From NCBI GenBank assembly GCA_050257395.1, contig JBLMWU010000009.1, forward strand, positions 1 to 46,336: a DNA stretch of 46,336 nt, read 5' to 3'. The translations under genes were made by a program, and so were the position numbers. The DNA comes from JAIRTY01 sp050257395 (GTDB taxonomy: Bacteria > Actinomycetota > Actinomycetes > Streptosporangiales > Streptosporangiaceae). This document shows, one piece after another, positions 39,327 through 46,336 of the stretch. Below the pieces are notes generated by a model. That model saw only the letters and a program-made list of their open reading frames with translations, was not told the origin of the DNA and searched no databases. The stretch's first letter is position 1. Each line of letters opens with the position of its first letter.

Positions 39327-41591
39327 ATGTCTGGTGTGATGAGCGTGCGCCAGTTCCCGCCGGATTCCGGGGGTGAGTCGGTACTGGAAGCGGTGCTGGA
39401 GCGGATCACCTTCGCGAACGAGGAGACTGGCTACACGATTGCCCGGGTGGCGACGGAGCGCAGCGGCCCGGACTTGCTGACTGTGGTGGGGCCGCTGCTG
39501 GGGGCGCAGGTCGGGGAGAGCCTGCGGCTGACGGGCCGGTGGACGTCACATCCGCGGTATGGCCGCCAGTTCGAGGTGCGGTCGTATTCGACGGTGCTGC
39601 CCGCGACGATCCAGGGGATCCAGCGGTATCTGGGGTCTGGCCTGATTAAGGGCGTCGGCCCGGTGATGGCTGAGCGGATGGTCGCTCACTTCGGCACGGA
39701 CATCCTGCGCGTCATCGAGGAAGACCCGCAGCGCCTAGTCGAGGTGCCGGGGGTGGGGCCGAAGCGGACTCGGCTGGTCGCTGCCGCGTGGGAGGAGCAG
39801 AAGGCCATCAAAGAGGTGATGGTCTTCCTGCAAGGAGTGGGAGTTTCCACCTCGCTGGCAGTGCGGATCTACAAGAAGTACAAGGACGACGCCATCGGGG
39901 TGGTCCGCCGTGAGCCTTACCGGCTGGCTGCCGATGTGTGGGGGATCGGGTTCAAAACGGCCGACACCATCGCCCAGGCGGTGGGGATCCCGCATGACAG
40001 CCCCGAACGGATCAAGGCGGGGCTGCAATACACCCTGTCTGAGGCGGCCGACGACGGGCACTGCTATCTGCCCGCCGCGGACCTGGTCACCGGGGCGACG
40101 AAGATCCTTGGCGTGGGCCGGGATCTGATCGGGCCGTGCCTGAAGGAACTGGCGGCCGCGGAAGGAGTGGTCCGCGAGAACGTGCACGCCGGCGAGCAGG
40201 TGGCGGCGGTGTACCTGGTCCCGTTCCATCGTGCTGAACGCTCCCTGGCCACCGGGCTGCTGGAACTGCTGCACGCTCGCGAGGACCGGATGGCAGCCTT
40301 TCAGGAGGCTGACTGGGGCCGGGCGCTGGCCTGGCTGGGCAGCCGGACCGGGACGGACCTGGCGCCGGAGCAGGAGCAGGCGGTGCGGCTGGCGCTGACC
40401 CAGCGGGTGGCGGTGCTTACAGGCGGGCCCGGCTGCGGCAAGAGCTTCACCGTCCGCTCCATCGTCGAGCTCGCTGCGGCCAGGCAGGCGAAGATCGTGC
40501 TGGCTGCGCCGACGGGTCGGGCGGCCAAGCGGCTGGCGGAGCTGACCGGCCACCAGGCGGCCACCGTGCACCGGCTGCTGCAGCTGCAGCCCGGCGGGGA
40601 AGCGAAATACGACCGGGACAACCCGCTGGACGCCGACCTGGTCGTCGTCGACGAGGCATCAATGGTCGATCTGATCCTCGCCAACAAGCTCATCAAGGCC
40701 GTCCCGCCGGGCGCGCACCTGCTGCTGGTCGGGGACGTGGACCAGCTCCCCTCCGTCGGCGCTGGCGAAGTGCTGCGCGACCTGCTGGCCGCCTCGGACG
40801 TGATCCCCCGCGTGCGGCTGACCCGGATCTTCCGCCAGGCCCGGCAGTCCGGGATCGTCGTTAACGCCCACCGCGTCAACGCTGGTTCACCGCCCCGCCT
40901 GCAAGGCTTCCCCGACTTCTTCTGGTTCACCTGCGAGGACAGTGAGCAGACAGCCGCCCTGACGGTGGACATCGTGGCCCGCCGTATCCCGCGCCGCTTC
41001 GGCCTCGATCCCCGCCGGGACGTGCAGGTGCTCACCCCTATGCACCGCGGGCCCGCCGGGGCGGGCAACCTCAATACGCTGCTGCAAGAACAGCTCACTC
41101 CTTCCCGGGAAGGGCAGCCTGAGCGCCGTTACGGCGGCCGGGTGTTCCGGGTCGGCGACAAGGTCACCCAGCTGCGCAACAACTACGACAAAGGCGCAGC
41201 CGGAGTCTTCAACGGCACCGTCGGCATCGTCACCGCGATGTCCCTGGAGGACAGCAAGCTCACCGTCCTCACCGATGAAGACGAAAGCGTCGATTACGGT
41301 TTCGACGAGCTCGACGAACTCGCCCACGCCTACGCGGTCACCATCCACCGTTCCCAGGGCAGCGAATACCCCGCGGTTGTCATCCCGCTCACCACCAGCT
41401 CGTGGATGATGCTGCAGCGCAATCTGCTCTACACCGGCATCACCCGGGCGAAGAAACTGGTCGTTCTCGCCGGCTCCCGCCGAGCGCTGGCCGCGGCCGT
41501 GCGCACGGTCGGCGCCGGCCGCCGCCACACTGCCCTCACCCACCGCCTGGATCAGTTGGCGGACAGGCAGCCCGAACCAGGAGGCCGGTAG
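39327..41591 (+). CDS. recD2: RecD2-like SF1B DNA helicase
   Basis: About 754 aa, the size of RecD2. The N-terminal OB-like part is LEAVLERITFANEETGYTIARVATE. A tandem helix-hairpin-helix region follows (YLGSGLIKGVGPVMAERMVAHFG, LVEVPGVGPKRTRLVAAAWEEQ and YRLAADVWGIGFKTADTIAQAVGI). The motor has Walker A GGPGCGKS (about 366-373), VVVDEASMVD, LVGDVDQLPSVGAGEVLRDLL, LTRIFRQA and the C-terminal HAYAVTIHRSQGSEYPAV and LLYTGITRAKKLVVLAG motifs. A 5'-3' helicase acting in repair or element maintenance. Start unclear among GTG 39276, ATG 39327 and ATG 39339. The next gene follows 3 bp later. Confidence 0.92.
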   Translation: MSGVMSVRQFPPDSGGESVLEAVLERITFANEETGYTIARVATERSGPDLLTVVGPLLGAQVGESLRLTGRWTSHPRYGRQFEVRSYSTVLPATIQGIQRYLGSGLIKGVGPVMAERMVAHFGTDILRVIEEDPQRLVEVPGVGPKRTRLVAAAWEEQKAIKEVMVFLQGVGVSTSLAVRIYKKYKDDAIGVVRREPYRLAADVWGIGFKTADTIAQAVGIPHDSPERIKAGLQYTLSEAADDGHCYLPAADLVTGATKILGVGRDLIGPCLKELAAAEGVVRENVHAGEQVAAVYLVPFHRAERSLATGLLELLHAREDRMAAFQEADWGRALAWLGSRTGTDLAPEQEQAVRLALTQRVAVLTGGPGCGKSFTVRSIVELAAARQAKIVLAAPTGRAAKRLAELTGHQAATVHRLLQLQPGGEAKYDRDNPLDADLVVVDEASMVDLILANKLIKAVPPGAHLLLVGDVDQLPSVGAGEVLRDLLAASDVIPRVRLTRIFRQARQSGIVVNAHRVNAGSPPRLQGFPDFFWFTCEDSEQTAALTVDIVARRIPRRFGLDPRRDVQVLTPMHRGPAGAGNLNTLLQEQLTPSREGQPERRYGGRVFRVGDKVTQLRNNYDKGAAGVFNGTVGIVTAMSLEDSKLTVLTDEDESVDYGFDELDELAHAYAVTIHRSQGSEYPAVVIPLTTSSWMMLQRNLLYTGITRAKKLVVLAGSRRALAAAVRTVGAGRRHTALTHRLDQLADRQPEPGGR

Positions 41592-41594
41592 TTG

Positions 41595-42923
41595 ATGGAT
41601 GAGGGCGGGAACCCGGAAATCGCGGCGGCGCTGGCGAAACTGGCAGAGCGGGACTCCGCCGCTGCCGAGGATGCCGGGGCAGCGCTCGACTGGATTTCCG
41701 GTGATCAGGGCCTGGCGTTTGTCACCCAGGAGCGTGTCCAGAACTTCTGCTGGTATCAGCTGCCCATGAAATGGCTGATCAGCCCGAGGGAGGAACTCCG
41801 GGTCGCCGAGGCGCTCGCCCAGGCGCTCGACTTGCTGCAGCTGCCGCGGTACGCGGAGATCTGCCGCTCGCACGCGACGCGTGAGGTTCTCGACGCCTAT
41901 GAGACCAGCACCCGGCTGGGCAAGGCAACCTTCCGCCGGGCAGCGGATGCTTCCGGAATCACCCCGCCTGACCTGCCGGAATTTCAATGGGGAGCGGCGA
42001 TGGGCCTCCAGGAGGCCTCGGCCTGGTCCTCAACCGCCGAGTTCCTGGAGGTTGCGATCGCCGGGGGCGAGCTGGTCCCCGGAGCCCGCGGCTGGAAGAC
42101 CCGCCAGCGGGAACTCGCGCGAACCCACCTCACCACCATGCAACCCGGACTGCTAAGGCAGACACTCGCCCAGGTCATCCTGACCGAGCGTACCGAGGCG
42201 TGGGTAAACCTCCGCCGTAGCCAGACCCGGTGCCGGATCCTCGCTGCAATCGCCAACCGGCTGCTCCACCCCGCACAGCTGCCGGCGGAGGCCGCCGCTG
42301 ACCCGCTCCCGCGGCTGCGCTGGCTGCTCGAGCAGCTCAACGGCGGTATCCCTCTCACCCAGACTGGCAACCTCGGCCAGAGGTTCGTCCAGCAGAACGC
42401 GGACCGGTTTGGATGGGACTTCCCCCGCCCTCCGCGCACCGAGGACGACTTGTTCGACCTGCACCAGCTACGCCACCTCGCTCAACAGCTTCGGCTGGCG
42501 CGGCGCTCAGGCCGCATGCTCACCCTGACTGGCAAGGGCCGGCGGCTTCTCGCTGATCCTGACCAGCTATGGCGCGTGACAGCCGCCGGATTGCTTGGCG
42601 GGAACGACTTCAGCGTGTTCGCCGGGGAGTTGTTCTTTGCCCTCCTCCTGGACACCAGCCCGGTGCCAGGTGAGCAGATCACCGCGACCGTGACCCGGGC
42701 GGCTGGTGAGGAAGGATTCCGGGAGAGCAGGACGGGTGAGCCACCCAGCGAACACGACATTGGCCGGGCTGTCCACGCCACCAGCAACATGTGCCGGGCC
42801 CTTGGCCTGCTCGCGGTCGGCGCTGACTGGCTCGACCGCAGCTACGCCCTCACCGGTGCAGGAATGGCGACTGTTCTCGAAACATTGCGCGTCCGCGCCA
42901 CCGGTCCGCGGACCTTCCCGTAG
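41595..42923 (+). CDS. Uncharacterised protein with winged-helix-like C-terminal half
   Basis: 442 aa. ATG 41595 is used, with AGGAGG at the end of recD2. The C-terminal half (PLPRLRWLLEQLNGGIPLTQTGNLGQRFVQQNADRFGWDFPRPPRTEDDLFDLHQLRHLAQQL... LTLTGKGRRLLADPDQLW) follows a pattern I associate with helical/winged domains found beside pRiA4b ORF-3 domains in actinobacterial proteins. The N-terminal 200 residues are helical with no known motif. Close coupling to recD2 suggests a joint role, not identified. Confidence 0.68.
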   Translation: MDEGGNPEIAAALAKLAERDSAAAEDAGAALDWISGDQGLAFVTQERVQNFCWYQLPMKWLISPREELRVAEALAQALDLLQLPRYAEICRSHATREVLDAYETSTRLGKATFRRAADASGITPPDLPEFQWGAAMGLQEASAWSSTAEFLEVAIAGGELVPGARGWKTRQRELARTHLTTMQPGLLRQTLAQVILTERTEAWVNLRRSQTRCRILAAIANRLLHPAQLPAEAAADPLPRLRWLLEQLNGGIPLTQTGNLGQRFVQQNADRFGWDFPRPPRTEDDLFDLHQLRHLAQQLRLARRSGRMLTLTGKGRRLLADPDQLWRVTAAGLLGGNDFSVFAGELFFALLLDTSPVPGEQITATVTRAAGEEGFRESRTGEPPSEHDIGRAVHATSNMCRALGLLAVGADWLDRSYALTGAGMATVLETLRVRATGPRTFP

Positions 42924-42990
42924 AGCTTACGGAGCAGTGAGGTCGTCCGCTGCGGATGCCGCAACCCAGTGCTGCGGCAATGCCCAGCCT

Positions 42991-44097
42991 TTATTGGGGG
43001 CCGGGTCCGGCTGATATGGCGGCCATCCACTGCGCCCGGTTATCGGCGGCCTGCCGGGCGCGGGGCGGGAGTCCGGCGCCGATCTCGGTGGCGAAGCCGG
43101 CGAACTCCTCGTTTCCGGGAAGATCTTCCAGGCATGCGCGGATGAGCTTGTGTGCGGCATCAGTATCGCCGCGCCGGTGCGCCAGTCGGGCCTGAACGAA
43201 GGCCAGTTCCGGGCCGCCCAGCGCAAGGTGGCTGGCAAGGCGGTCGAGCCGGTCTTCGGCCTCGGAGCCGTCTAGCCGGTCAAGCAGCAGGCTGTGCCAC
43301 TCGGCGAGGTCCTCGGCCCGCTCCCGGCGGACCCACCCGAGGTCGTGATAGTCCCAGGAGCGGCGGGACGATGATCTGGCTGCCTCTGTGCCGGCGACTT
43401 TGTCAAGCGCGTCAAGGTACCTGTCGGCGATCACCGTCCAGGCCTCCGGCGCGTGCGGCATCCGGGCCAGGACGCTGGCCAGCGATGTCTCCTTCTCGCT
43501 CACGTTCCCTTCGCCGCGTCGGGTCCAGCCCCAGCGGGACTCCCACCTGACCAGCTGTGGGGCAGCTCGCTCGGCGAACACCGCGAACCCGTGCCGGTCC
43601 CGCACCGTCTCCCACAGCAGCGCGACCGTCTCCGACACTACGAACTGGGCTGCGGCCATCGGGTCCTCGGAGCGGAAGTAGTCGAGCCTCCGGGTCTCAC
43701 AGGCCAGATCGATGAGCAGCGCGAGCGCTTCCTCGGCGGGGCCGGGGTCCTCCGCGCGCAGCGCCGACTCAGCACCGGCGGCCAGCCGCCGGAAAGTGAC
43801 CCGCCACTGGGTCCGTTCCTTCGGGGACACCCGCCGGTCACCGGCCATGTAAGCGCCAGCGCGGGCCAGTTCGGCGAACGCGGTGACCTCGCCCTGCACC
43901 AGGCGTGCGTCGGGCGGAGCAGCGGCTTCGCGTCTGCGGCGGTCCCGTTCGGCTGGGTCCAGCTCGGCCTCGATACGCTCCCGCAGGGCCGCCGGGCCAC
44001 GCCAGTACAGGCTCCAGAGCACCTTGCGCAGCCCATCTTCGCCCAGCGGAGAGAGCTTGGCGAAGAACTCATCCCGGTTCATCCGCTTGGCCGGCAT
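42991..44097 (-). CDS. Uncharacterised helical-repeat protein
   Basis: 368 aa. ATG 44097 (MPAKRMNRDEFFAKLSPLGEDGLRKVLWSLYWRG) is taken as start; the frame upstream is Arg/Ala noise. The N-terminus DEFFAKLSPLGEDGLRKVLWSLYWRGPAALRERIEAEL resembles the start of several uncharacterised actinobacterial proteins. The rest is alpha-solenoid-like, ending in TPR-like helices (LAFVQARLAHRRGDTDAAHKLIRACLEDLPGNEEFAGFA). Convergent with the 41595-42923 gene. Possibly a protein-protein scaffold. Confidence 0.68.
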   Translation of the reverse strand: MPAKRMNRDEFFAKLSPLGEDGLRKVLWSLYWRGPAALRERIEAELDPAERDRRRREAAAPPDARLVQGEVTAFAELARAGAYMAGDRRVSPKERTQWRVTFRRLAAGAESALRAEDPGPAEEALALLIDLACETRRLDYFRSEDPMAAAQFVVSETVALLWETVRDRHGFAVFAERAAPQLVRWESRWGWTRRGEGNVSEKETSLASVLARMPHAPEAWTVIADRYLDALDKVAGTEAARSSSRRSWDYHDLGWVRRERAEDLAEWHSLLLDRLDGSEAEDRLDRLASHLALGGPELAFVQARLAHRRGDTDAAHKLIRACLEDLPGNEEFAGFATEIGAGLPPRARQAADNRAQWMAAISAGPGPQ

Positions 44098-44307
44098 GGC
44101 AGAACATGCTACGGCGGTGGCAGGCCAGTCGCGGTAGTCCCGCCCGCAGCCCTGGCTGAGGACGCACGCCGGCTGGCGGCCGGATACCGGTTGTCCGGGG
44201 TCGCCTTTGCCCGTGGCGCGGTATCTGTGACGACACGCCGCTTTGCTCGCTGACGCTCGCGCACCCGGGTGAGTAGCGTCGGTGGCAGTCAATTCGTGGG
44301 AGGTGTC

Positions 44308-45255
44308 GTGGGTCGCGCCAGCAACCGCAAGAAGGCACGCCGCCAGTCCGGACACAGCCCTCGCCGAAATCGGGGATCTTCCCGGCCCGGTGCGGCGACT
44401 CACCAGGTGATGGGTCAGCTTGCGGCAGCTTTAGAGGTGCTTAGCCAGGAAGCGGCGGAGCGCCAGGACCGGGAAGCGGCCGCCTGCCGGGTGTGGCGCG
44501 GCGGCTCGGACCCAGCCCCGGCTGATGTACCGCAGTGGCCTGACGGTTCACTTGGCGACCGGTTCGTGGCTGGCACCTACCTGGAGGAGGCGCTTGCCGC
44601 GCCGTGCTTGCTGACCGCCGAGATCCCGCCCGCCACCGTTATCGCTGCTGATTCTGGGCACTGGAACGTAGCAGCCAGCGCCCTGGTCCGTGCGGTCGTG
44701 TTCGACGGCCTGACCGTTGACCACCTGGTGGTGAGCAGGCTGGTGGATGTGCTGACGCCTATCGCCGTGGCTGAGCTGGCCTACCGCGAGGCGATCGAGG
44801 ACTGGCTGGGCCGGGGCGGGATGGAGTGCGGGGACGACGAGCCGGACTTCCCGGAGTTGGACGGGCCGGTGTTCCTGCTCGGAGGCTGCGCGCTGGTGGA
44901 TGCGACCTGGGCAGTGGTGGGCGAGGACCCGCTCAGCGAGGTTCTCGGCGCGCTGCAGCCGGTGCTGGACCGGGCCGTCCCGGGCCTGGAAGGCCAGGTC
45001 ATCGCTGACGCGCTGATCGGCGCCTTCGCCGCCCATTACCGCTGCGAACAGCCAGGCGATGCAGAGGTGCTCGAACGCATCCAGCGCCCGGGCGGCGGCG
45101 ACGCACTCGAGAATCTCGTCACTGCCGGGGCCGTGCTGGCGAAGGACATTCTCCCGGTAGGGCTGCGCGTGCTGTCTGCACTCGCGGGACTGTGCCGCAG
45201 TGACGCGGCCTCACTCTGGCGCGGACAGCCTGAGAGGACGGCGTCCGCGCATTGA
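44308..45255 (+). CDS. Uncharacterised protein, basic N-terminus
   Basis: 315 aa. GTG 44308 has GGGAGGT just upstream and gives VGRASNRKKARRQSGHSPRRNRG, a strongly basic start like those of SEC-C/zinc-ribbon-linked proteins, though no zinc motif is present. The rest is helical, with ATVIAADSGHWNVAASALVRAVVFDGLTVDHLVVSRLVDVLTPIAVAE and the closing AGAVLAKDILPVGLRVLSALAGLC. No membrane segment strong enough to call. Divergent from the 42991-44097 gene across 210 bp. Confidence 0.62.
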   Translation: MGRASNRKKARRQSGHSPRRNRGSSRPGAATHQVMGQLAAALEVLSQEAAERQDREAAACRVWRGGSDPAPADVPQWPDGSLGDRFVAGTYLEEALAAPCLLTAEIPPATVIAADSGHWNVAASALVRAVVFDGLTVDHLVVSRLVDVLTPIAVAELAYREAIEDWLGRGGMECGDDEPDFPELDGPVFLLGGCALVDATWAVVGEDPLSEVLGALQPVLDRAVPGLEGQVIADALIGAFAAHYRCEQPGDAEVLERIQRPGGGDALENLVTAGAVLAKDILPVGLRVLSALAGLCRSDAASLWRGQPERTASAH

Positions 45256-45268
45256 CCTGCTCCGGCTC

Positions 45269-45288
45269 TGGACGTACGTTGGACGTAC
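45269..45288 (+). promoter_or_regulatory. Operator of the TacA/TacT-like operon
   Basis: TGGACGTAC occurs at 45269-45277 and again at 45280-45288. The overlap forms the perfect dyad GTACGT-TGG-ACGTAC (45274-45288). It lies directly before the ribosome site (GGAAGGAG), where binding would block transcription or initiation, as expected for RHH antitoxin autoregulation. Confidence 0.65.
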
Positions 45289-45303
45289 AGGAAGGAGTGC
45301 CTT

Positions 45304-45588
45304 ATGTCTGCGATTGAGATCCGGCGCCGCAGCCGTCGGCTGGAGCTGAGGACCACCCCCGATGAGCGGGATCTGATTGACCGGGCTGCCGCCGCGACCG
45401 CCACGGGGCTGACCGAGTTCGTGGTCGGCAGCGCGGTGGAGGCGGCTCGCCGGGTGCTCGCTGATCGGGACCGGTTTGAGCTCGATCCGGCCGCGGTGGA
45501 GGCGTGGGAGGCGATGAATGCGCGGCCCGCCCAGGACCTGCCAGGGCTGCGGCGGCTGATGGAGCGCCCCTCTCCGTTCGCCGGATGA
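45304..45588 (+). CDS. DUF1778 ribbon-helix-helix antitoxin (TacA-like)
   Basis: 94 aa. RLELRTTPDERDLIDRAAAATATGLTEFVVGSAVEAARRVLADRDRFELDPAAVEAWEAMNARP is the DUF1778/TacA pattern: RHH DNA-binding N-terminus and a toxin-wrapping C-terminus ending RLMERPSPFAG. A strong site GGAAGGAG precedes ATG 45304. It overlaps the toxin start by ATGA. It should bind and repress the palindromic operator just upstream. Confidence 0.9.
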   Translation: MSAIEIRRRSRRLELRTTPDERDLIDRAAAATATGLTEFVVGSAVEAARRVLADRDRFELDPAAVEAWEAMNARPAQDLPGLRRLMERPSPFAG

Positions 45589-46103
45589 GCGCCCGCTACC
45601 GGCCGCCCGAGTTGCTAGCCGGCCACCACGATATTTCGCGGTTTGAGTGCCGGTCACGCGAGCAGACGGACTGGCTTCGCCGGTTCGCCCGCCAGTCGAC
45701 GGCGACGGGAACGACCAGAGTGTTCGTCGTCACCGACGAAACCGGTCATGTCGTGGTCGCGTACTACGCATGGTGCATGGCGCAACTCGTGGCTGGGGCC
45801 GCGCCCGAGCGCCTGCGCAAGGGGGCTGGCCGGTACCCGCAGCCGGTGGCGCTGCTGGCCCGGCTCGGCGTGGACATCCGCCATGAGGGCCAAGGCCTCG
45901 GTGCCGCATTGCTTCAGGACGTCTTCGCCCGGCTGATGGAGTTGTCCTCAGATATCGGATGCCGCGGGCTGCTGGTACATGCCGAGTCGGCCGAGGCCAA
46001 GAAGTTCTACCTGCATCTGGTGCCCGAGTTCGAGCCGAGCCCCACCGATGACCTGCACCTTGTACTGCTCATGAAGGACATCCGCCGCACCCTCCAGCCA
46101 TGA
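45585..46103 (+). CDS. GNAT-family acetyltransferase toxin (TacT-like)
   Basis: 172 aa. Opening RPPELLAGHHDISRFECRSREQTDWLRRFARQSTATGTTRVFVVTDETGHVVVAYYAW is characteristic of TacT/AtaT-like toxins. The acetyl-CoA-binding loop reads LARLGVDIRHEGQGLGAALLQDVF (Q/R-x-x-G-x-G/A). The catalytic Tyr region is ESAEAKKFYLHLVPEFEPSP. These toxins acetylate the aminoacyl group of charged tRNAs and stop translation. Paired with the overlapping DUF1778 antitoxin. Confidence 0.9.
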   Translation: MSARYRPPELLAGHHDISRFECRSREQTDWLRRFARQSTATGTTRVFVVTDETGHVVVAYYAWCMAQLVAGAAPERLRKGAGRYPQPVALLARLGVDIRHEGQGLGAALLQDVFARLMELSSDIGCRGLLVHAESAEAKKFYLHLVPEFEPSPTDDLHLVLLMKDIRRTLQP

Positions 46104-46216
46104 CGGCACAAGCTGCCTGGCCTACGGCTGAGAAGCGGTTGAGCGCACGAGGCCTGATGCCCATATCCGTCTTCTCCGCAGGTCAGCTCAGGAATGCGAG
46201 CCTGCCGGAGCGCTCC

Positions 46217-46263
46217 CTGTAAAACCGTCGGCTCAGCCTTCGATGGTTCGAATCCATCACCTG
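46217..46263 (+). repeat. Attachment site copy 3 (tRNA-Tyr 3' end, right island end)
   Basis: Identical over 47 bp to copies 1 and 2. Like copy 1 it restores ACCTGCCAC and is followed by AAAACCCCAGGTCAG to 46285, so copies 1 and 3 share about 70 bp with few differences. Probably the right end of the whole insertion. Confidence 0.9.
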
Positions 46264-46284
46264 CCACGCCAAAACCCCAGGTCA

Positions 46285-46317
46285 GCCCCGGTATCAGGCC
46301 GGGGCTTACGCCTTTTT
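46285..46317 (+). terminator. Intrinsic terminator, probably the original one of tRNA-Tyr
   Basis: GCCCCGG (46285-46291) pairs with CCGGGGC (46299-46305), 7-nt loop, followed by TTACGCCTTTTT. The only hairpin after a tRNA-Tyr 3' copy here that has a T-run. Confidence 0.7.
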
Positions 46318-46336
46318 GGGAGCGGTCCGCAACACC

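Larger units (their letters stand above)
38841..46263. mobile_element. Integrated genomic island segment 2 at tRNA-Tyr
   Basis: 7.4 kb between att copies 2 and 3. Carries a RecD2 helicase, three uncharacterised proteins and a TacA/TacT-like pair. No integrase, so mobility would need the integrase of segment 1 acting on the identical att cores, or the two segments moving as one. Confidence 0.7.

Noticed and set aside
46007..46267. Minus-strand frame starting MAGDGFEPSKAEPTVLQ
   Set aside because: Its first residues are the antisense of the tRNA-Tyr 3' copy, a known source of false proteins, and the rest overlaps the TacT-like gene.

Overview
The window is 46.3 kb of very GC-rich DNA with heavy G/C third-position codon use, frequent GTG starts, 4-bp ATGA/GTGA gene overlaps, Tat-type lipoprotein signals, a PhoP-type PHO box and GC-rich AICE-like integration at a tRNA. 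Together these point to a filamentous-type actinobacterium; I cannot place it more closely. About 25.3 kb is chromosomal core or ordinary accessory sequence. The right-hand 21 kb is an integrated, tandem genomic island at a tRNA-Tyr gene.

Left part (1-6280, all minus strand): a branched-chain-amino-acid/amide type ABC uptake system (livF partial, livG, two Tat-exported solute-binding proteins) with a soluble triple-PAS histidine kinase as the first gene. Next (6556-18437) come msrA, a membrane protein with an 81-bp tandem repeat, an ECF-sigma-like gene divergent from an XRE regulator across an AT-rich region with inverted repeats, a proline-rich membrane protein, and a small signalling group: a STAS protein lacking the usual phospho-Ser, divergent from a MerR-HTH/receiver hybrid lacking the usual Asp, which overlaps a two-domain KaiC-like ATPase. 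Two paralogous secreted SxxK serine hydrolases flank a methyltransferase and a SHOCT protein. A phosphate-symporter-like MFS gene follows, preceded by a PHO box.

Energy-metabolism part (18596-25044): an enoyl-CoA hydratase whose best start is CTG, coupled to korB-korA (2-oxoacid:ferredoxin oxidoreductase). Divergent from these is an orphan nuoB-nuoC-nuoI trio. yajQ closes the core.

Island (25295-46285): an intact tRNA-Tyr(GUA) at 25263-25344 is followed by two more exact copies of its 3' 47 bp, at 38794-38840 and 46217-46263. This gives two head-to-tail segments. Segment 1 (13.5 kb) has a tyrosine integrase whose frame runs antisense into the tRNA, a DUF433/DUF5615 toxin-antitoxin pair, an HTH/coiled-coil protein, a pRiA4b ORF-3 protein, a large 2OG-Fe(II) oxygenase, an RHH antitoxin gene broken by an amber codon, an unusually AT-rich membrane-protein gene, an S51 peptidase, an IS481 fragment, and a decayed tRNA/att remnant near 36.2 kb. 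Segment 2 (7.4 kb) has no visible integrase and carries a RecD2 helicase, three uncharacterised proteins and a TacA/TacT-like pair with a palindromic operator. The tRNA's probable original terminator lies beyond the last att copy, about 21 kb from the intact tRNA.

All calls are from reading the sequence and recalled family features. No searches were run.
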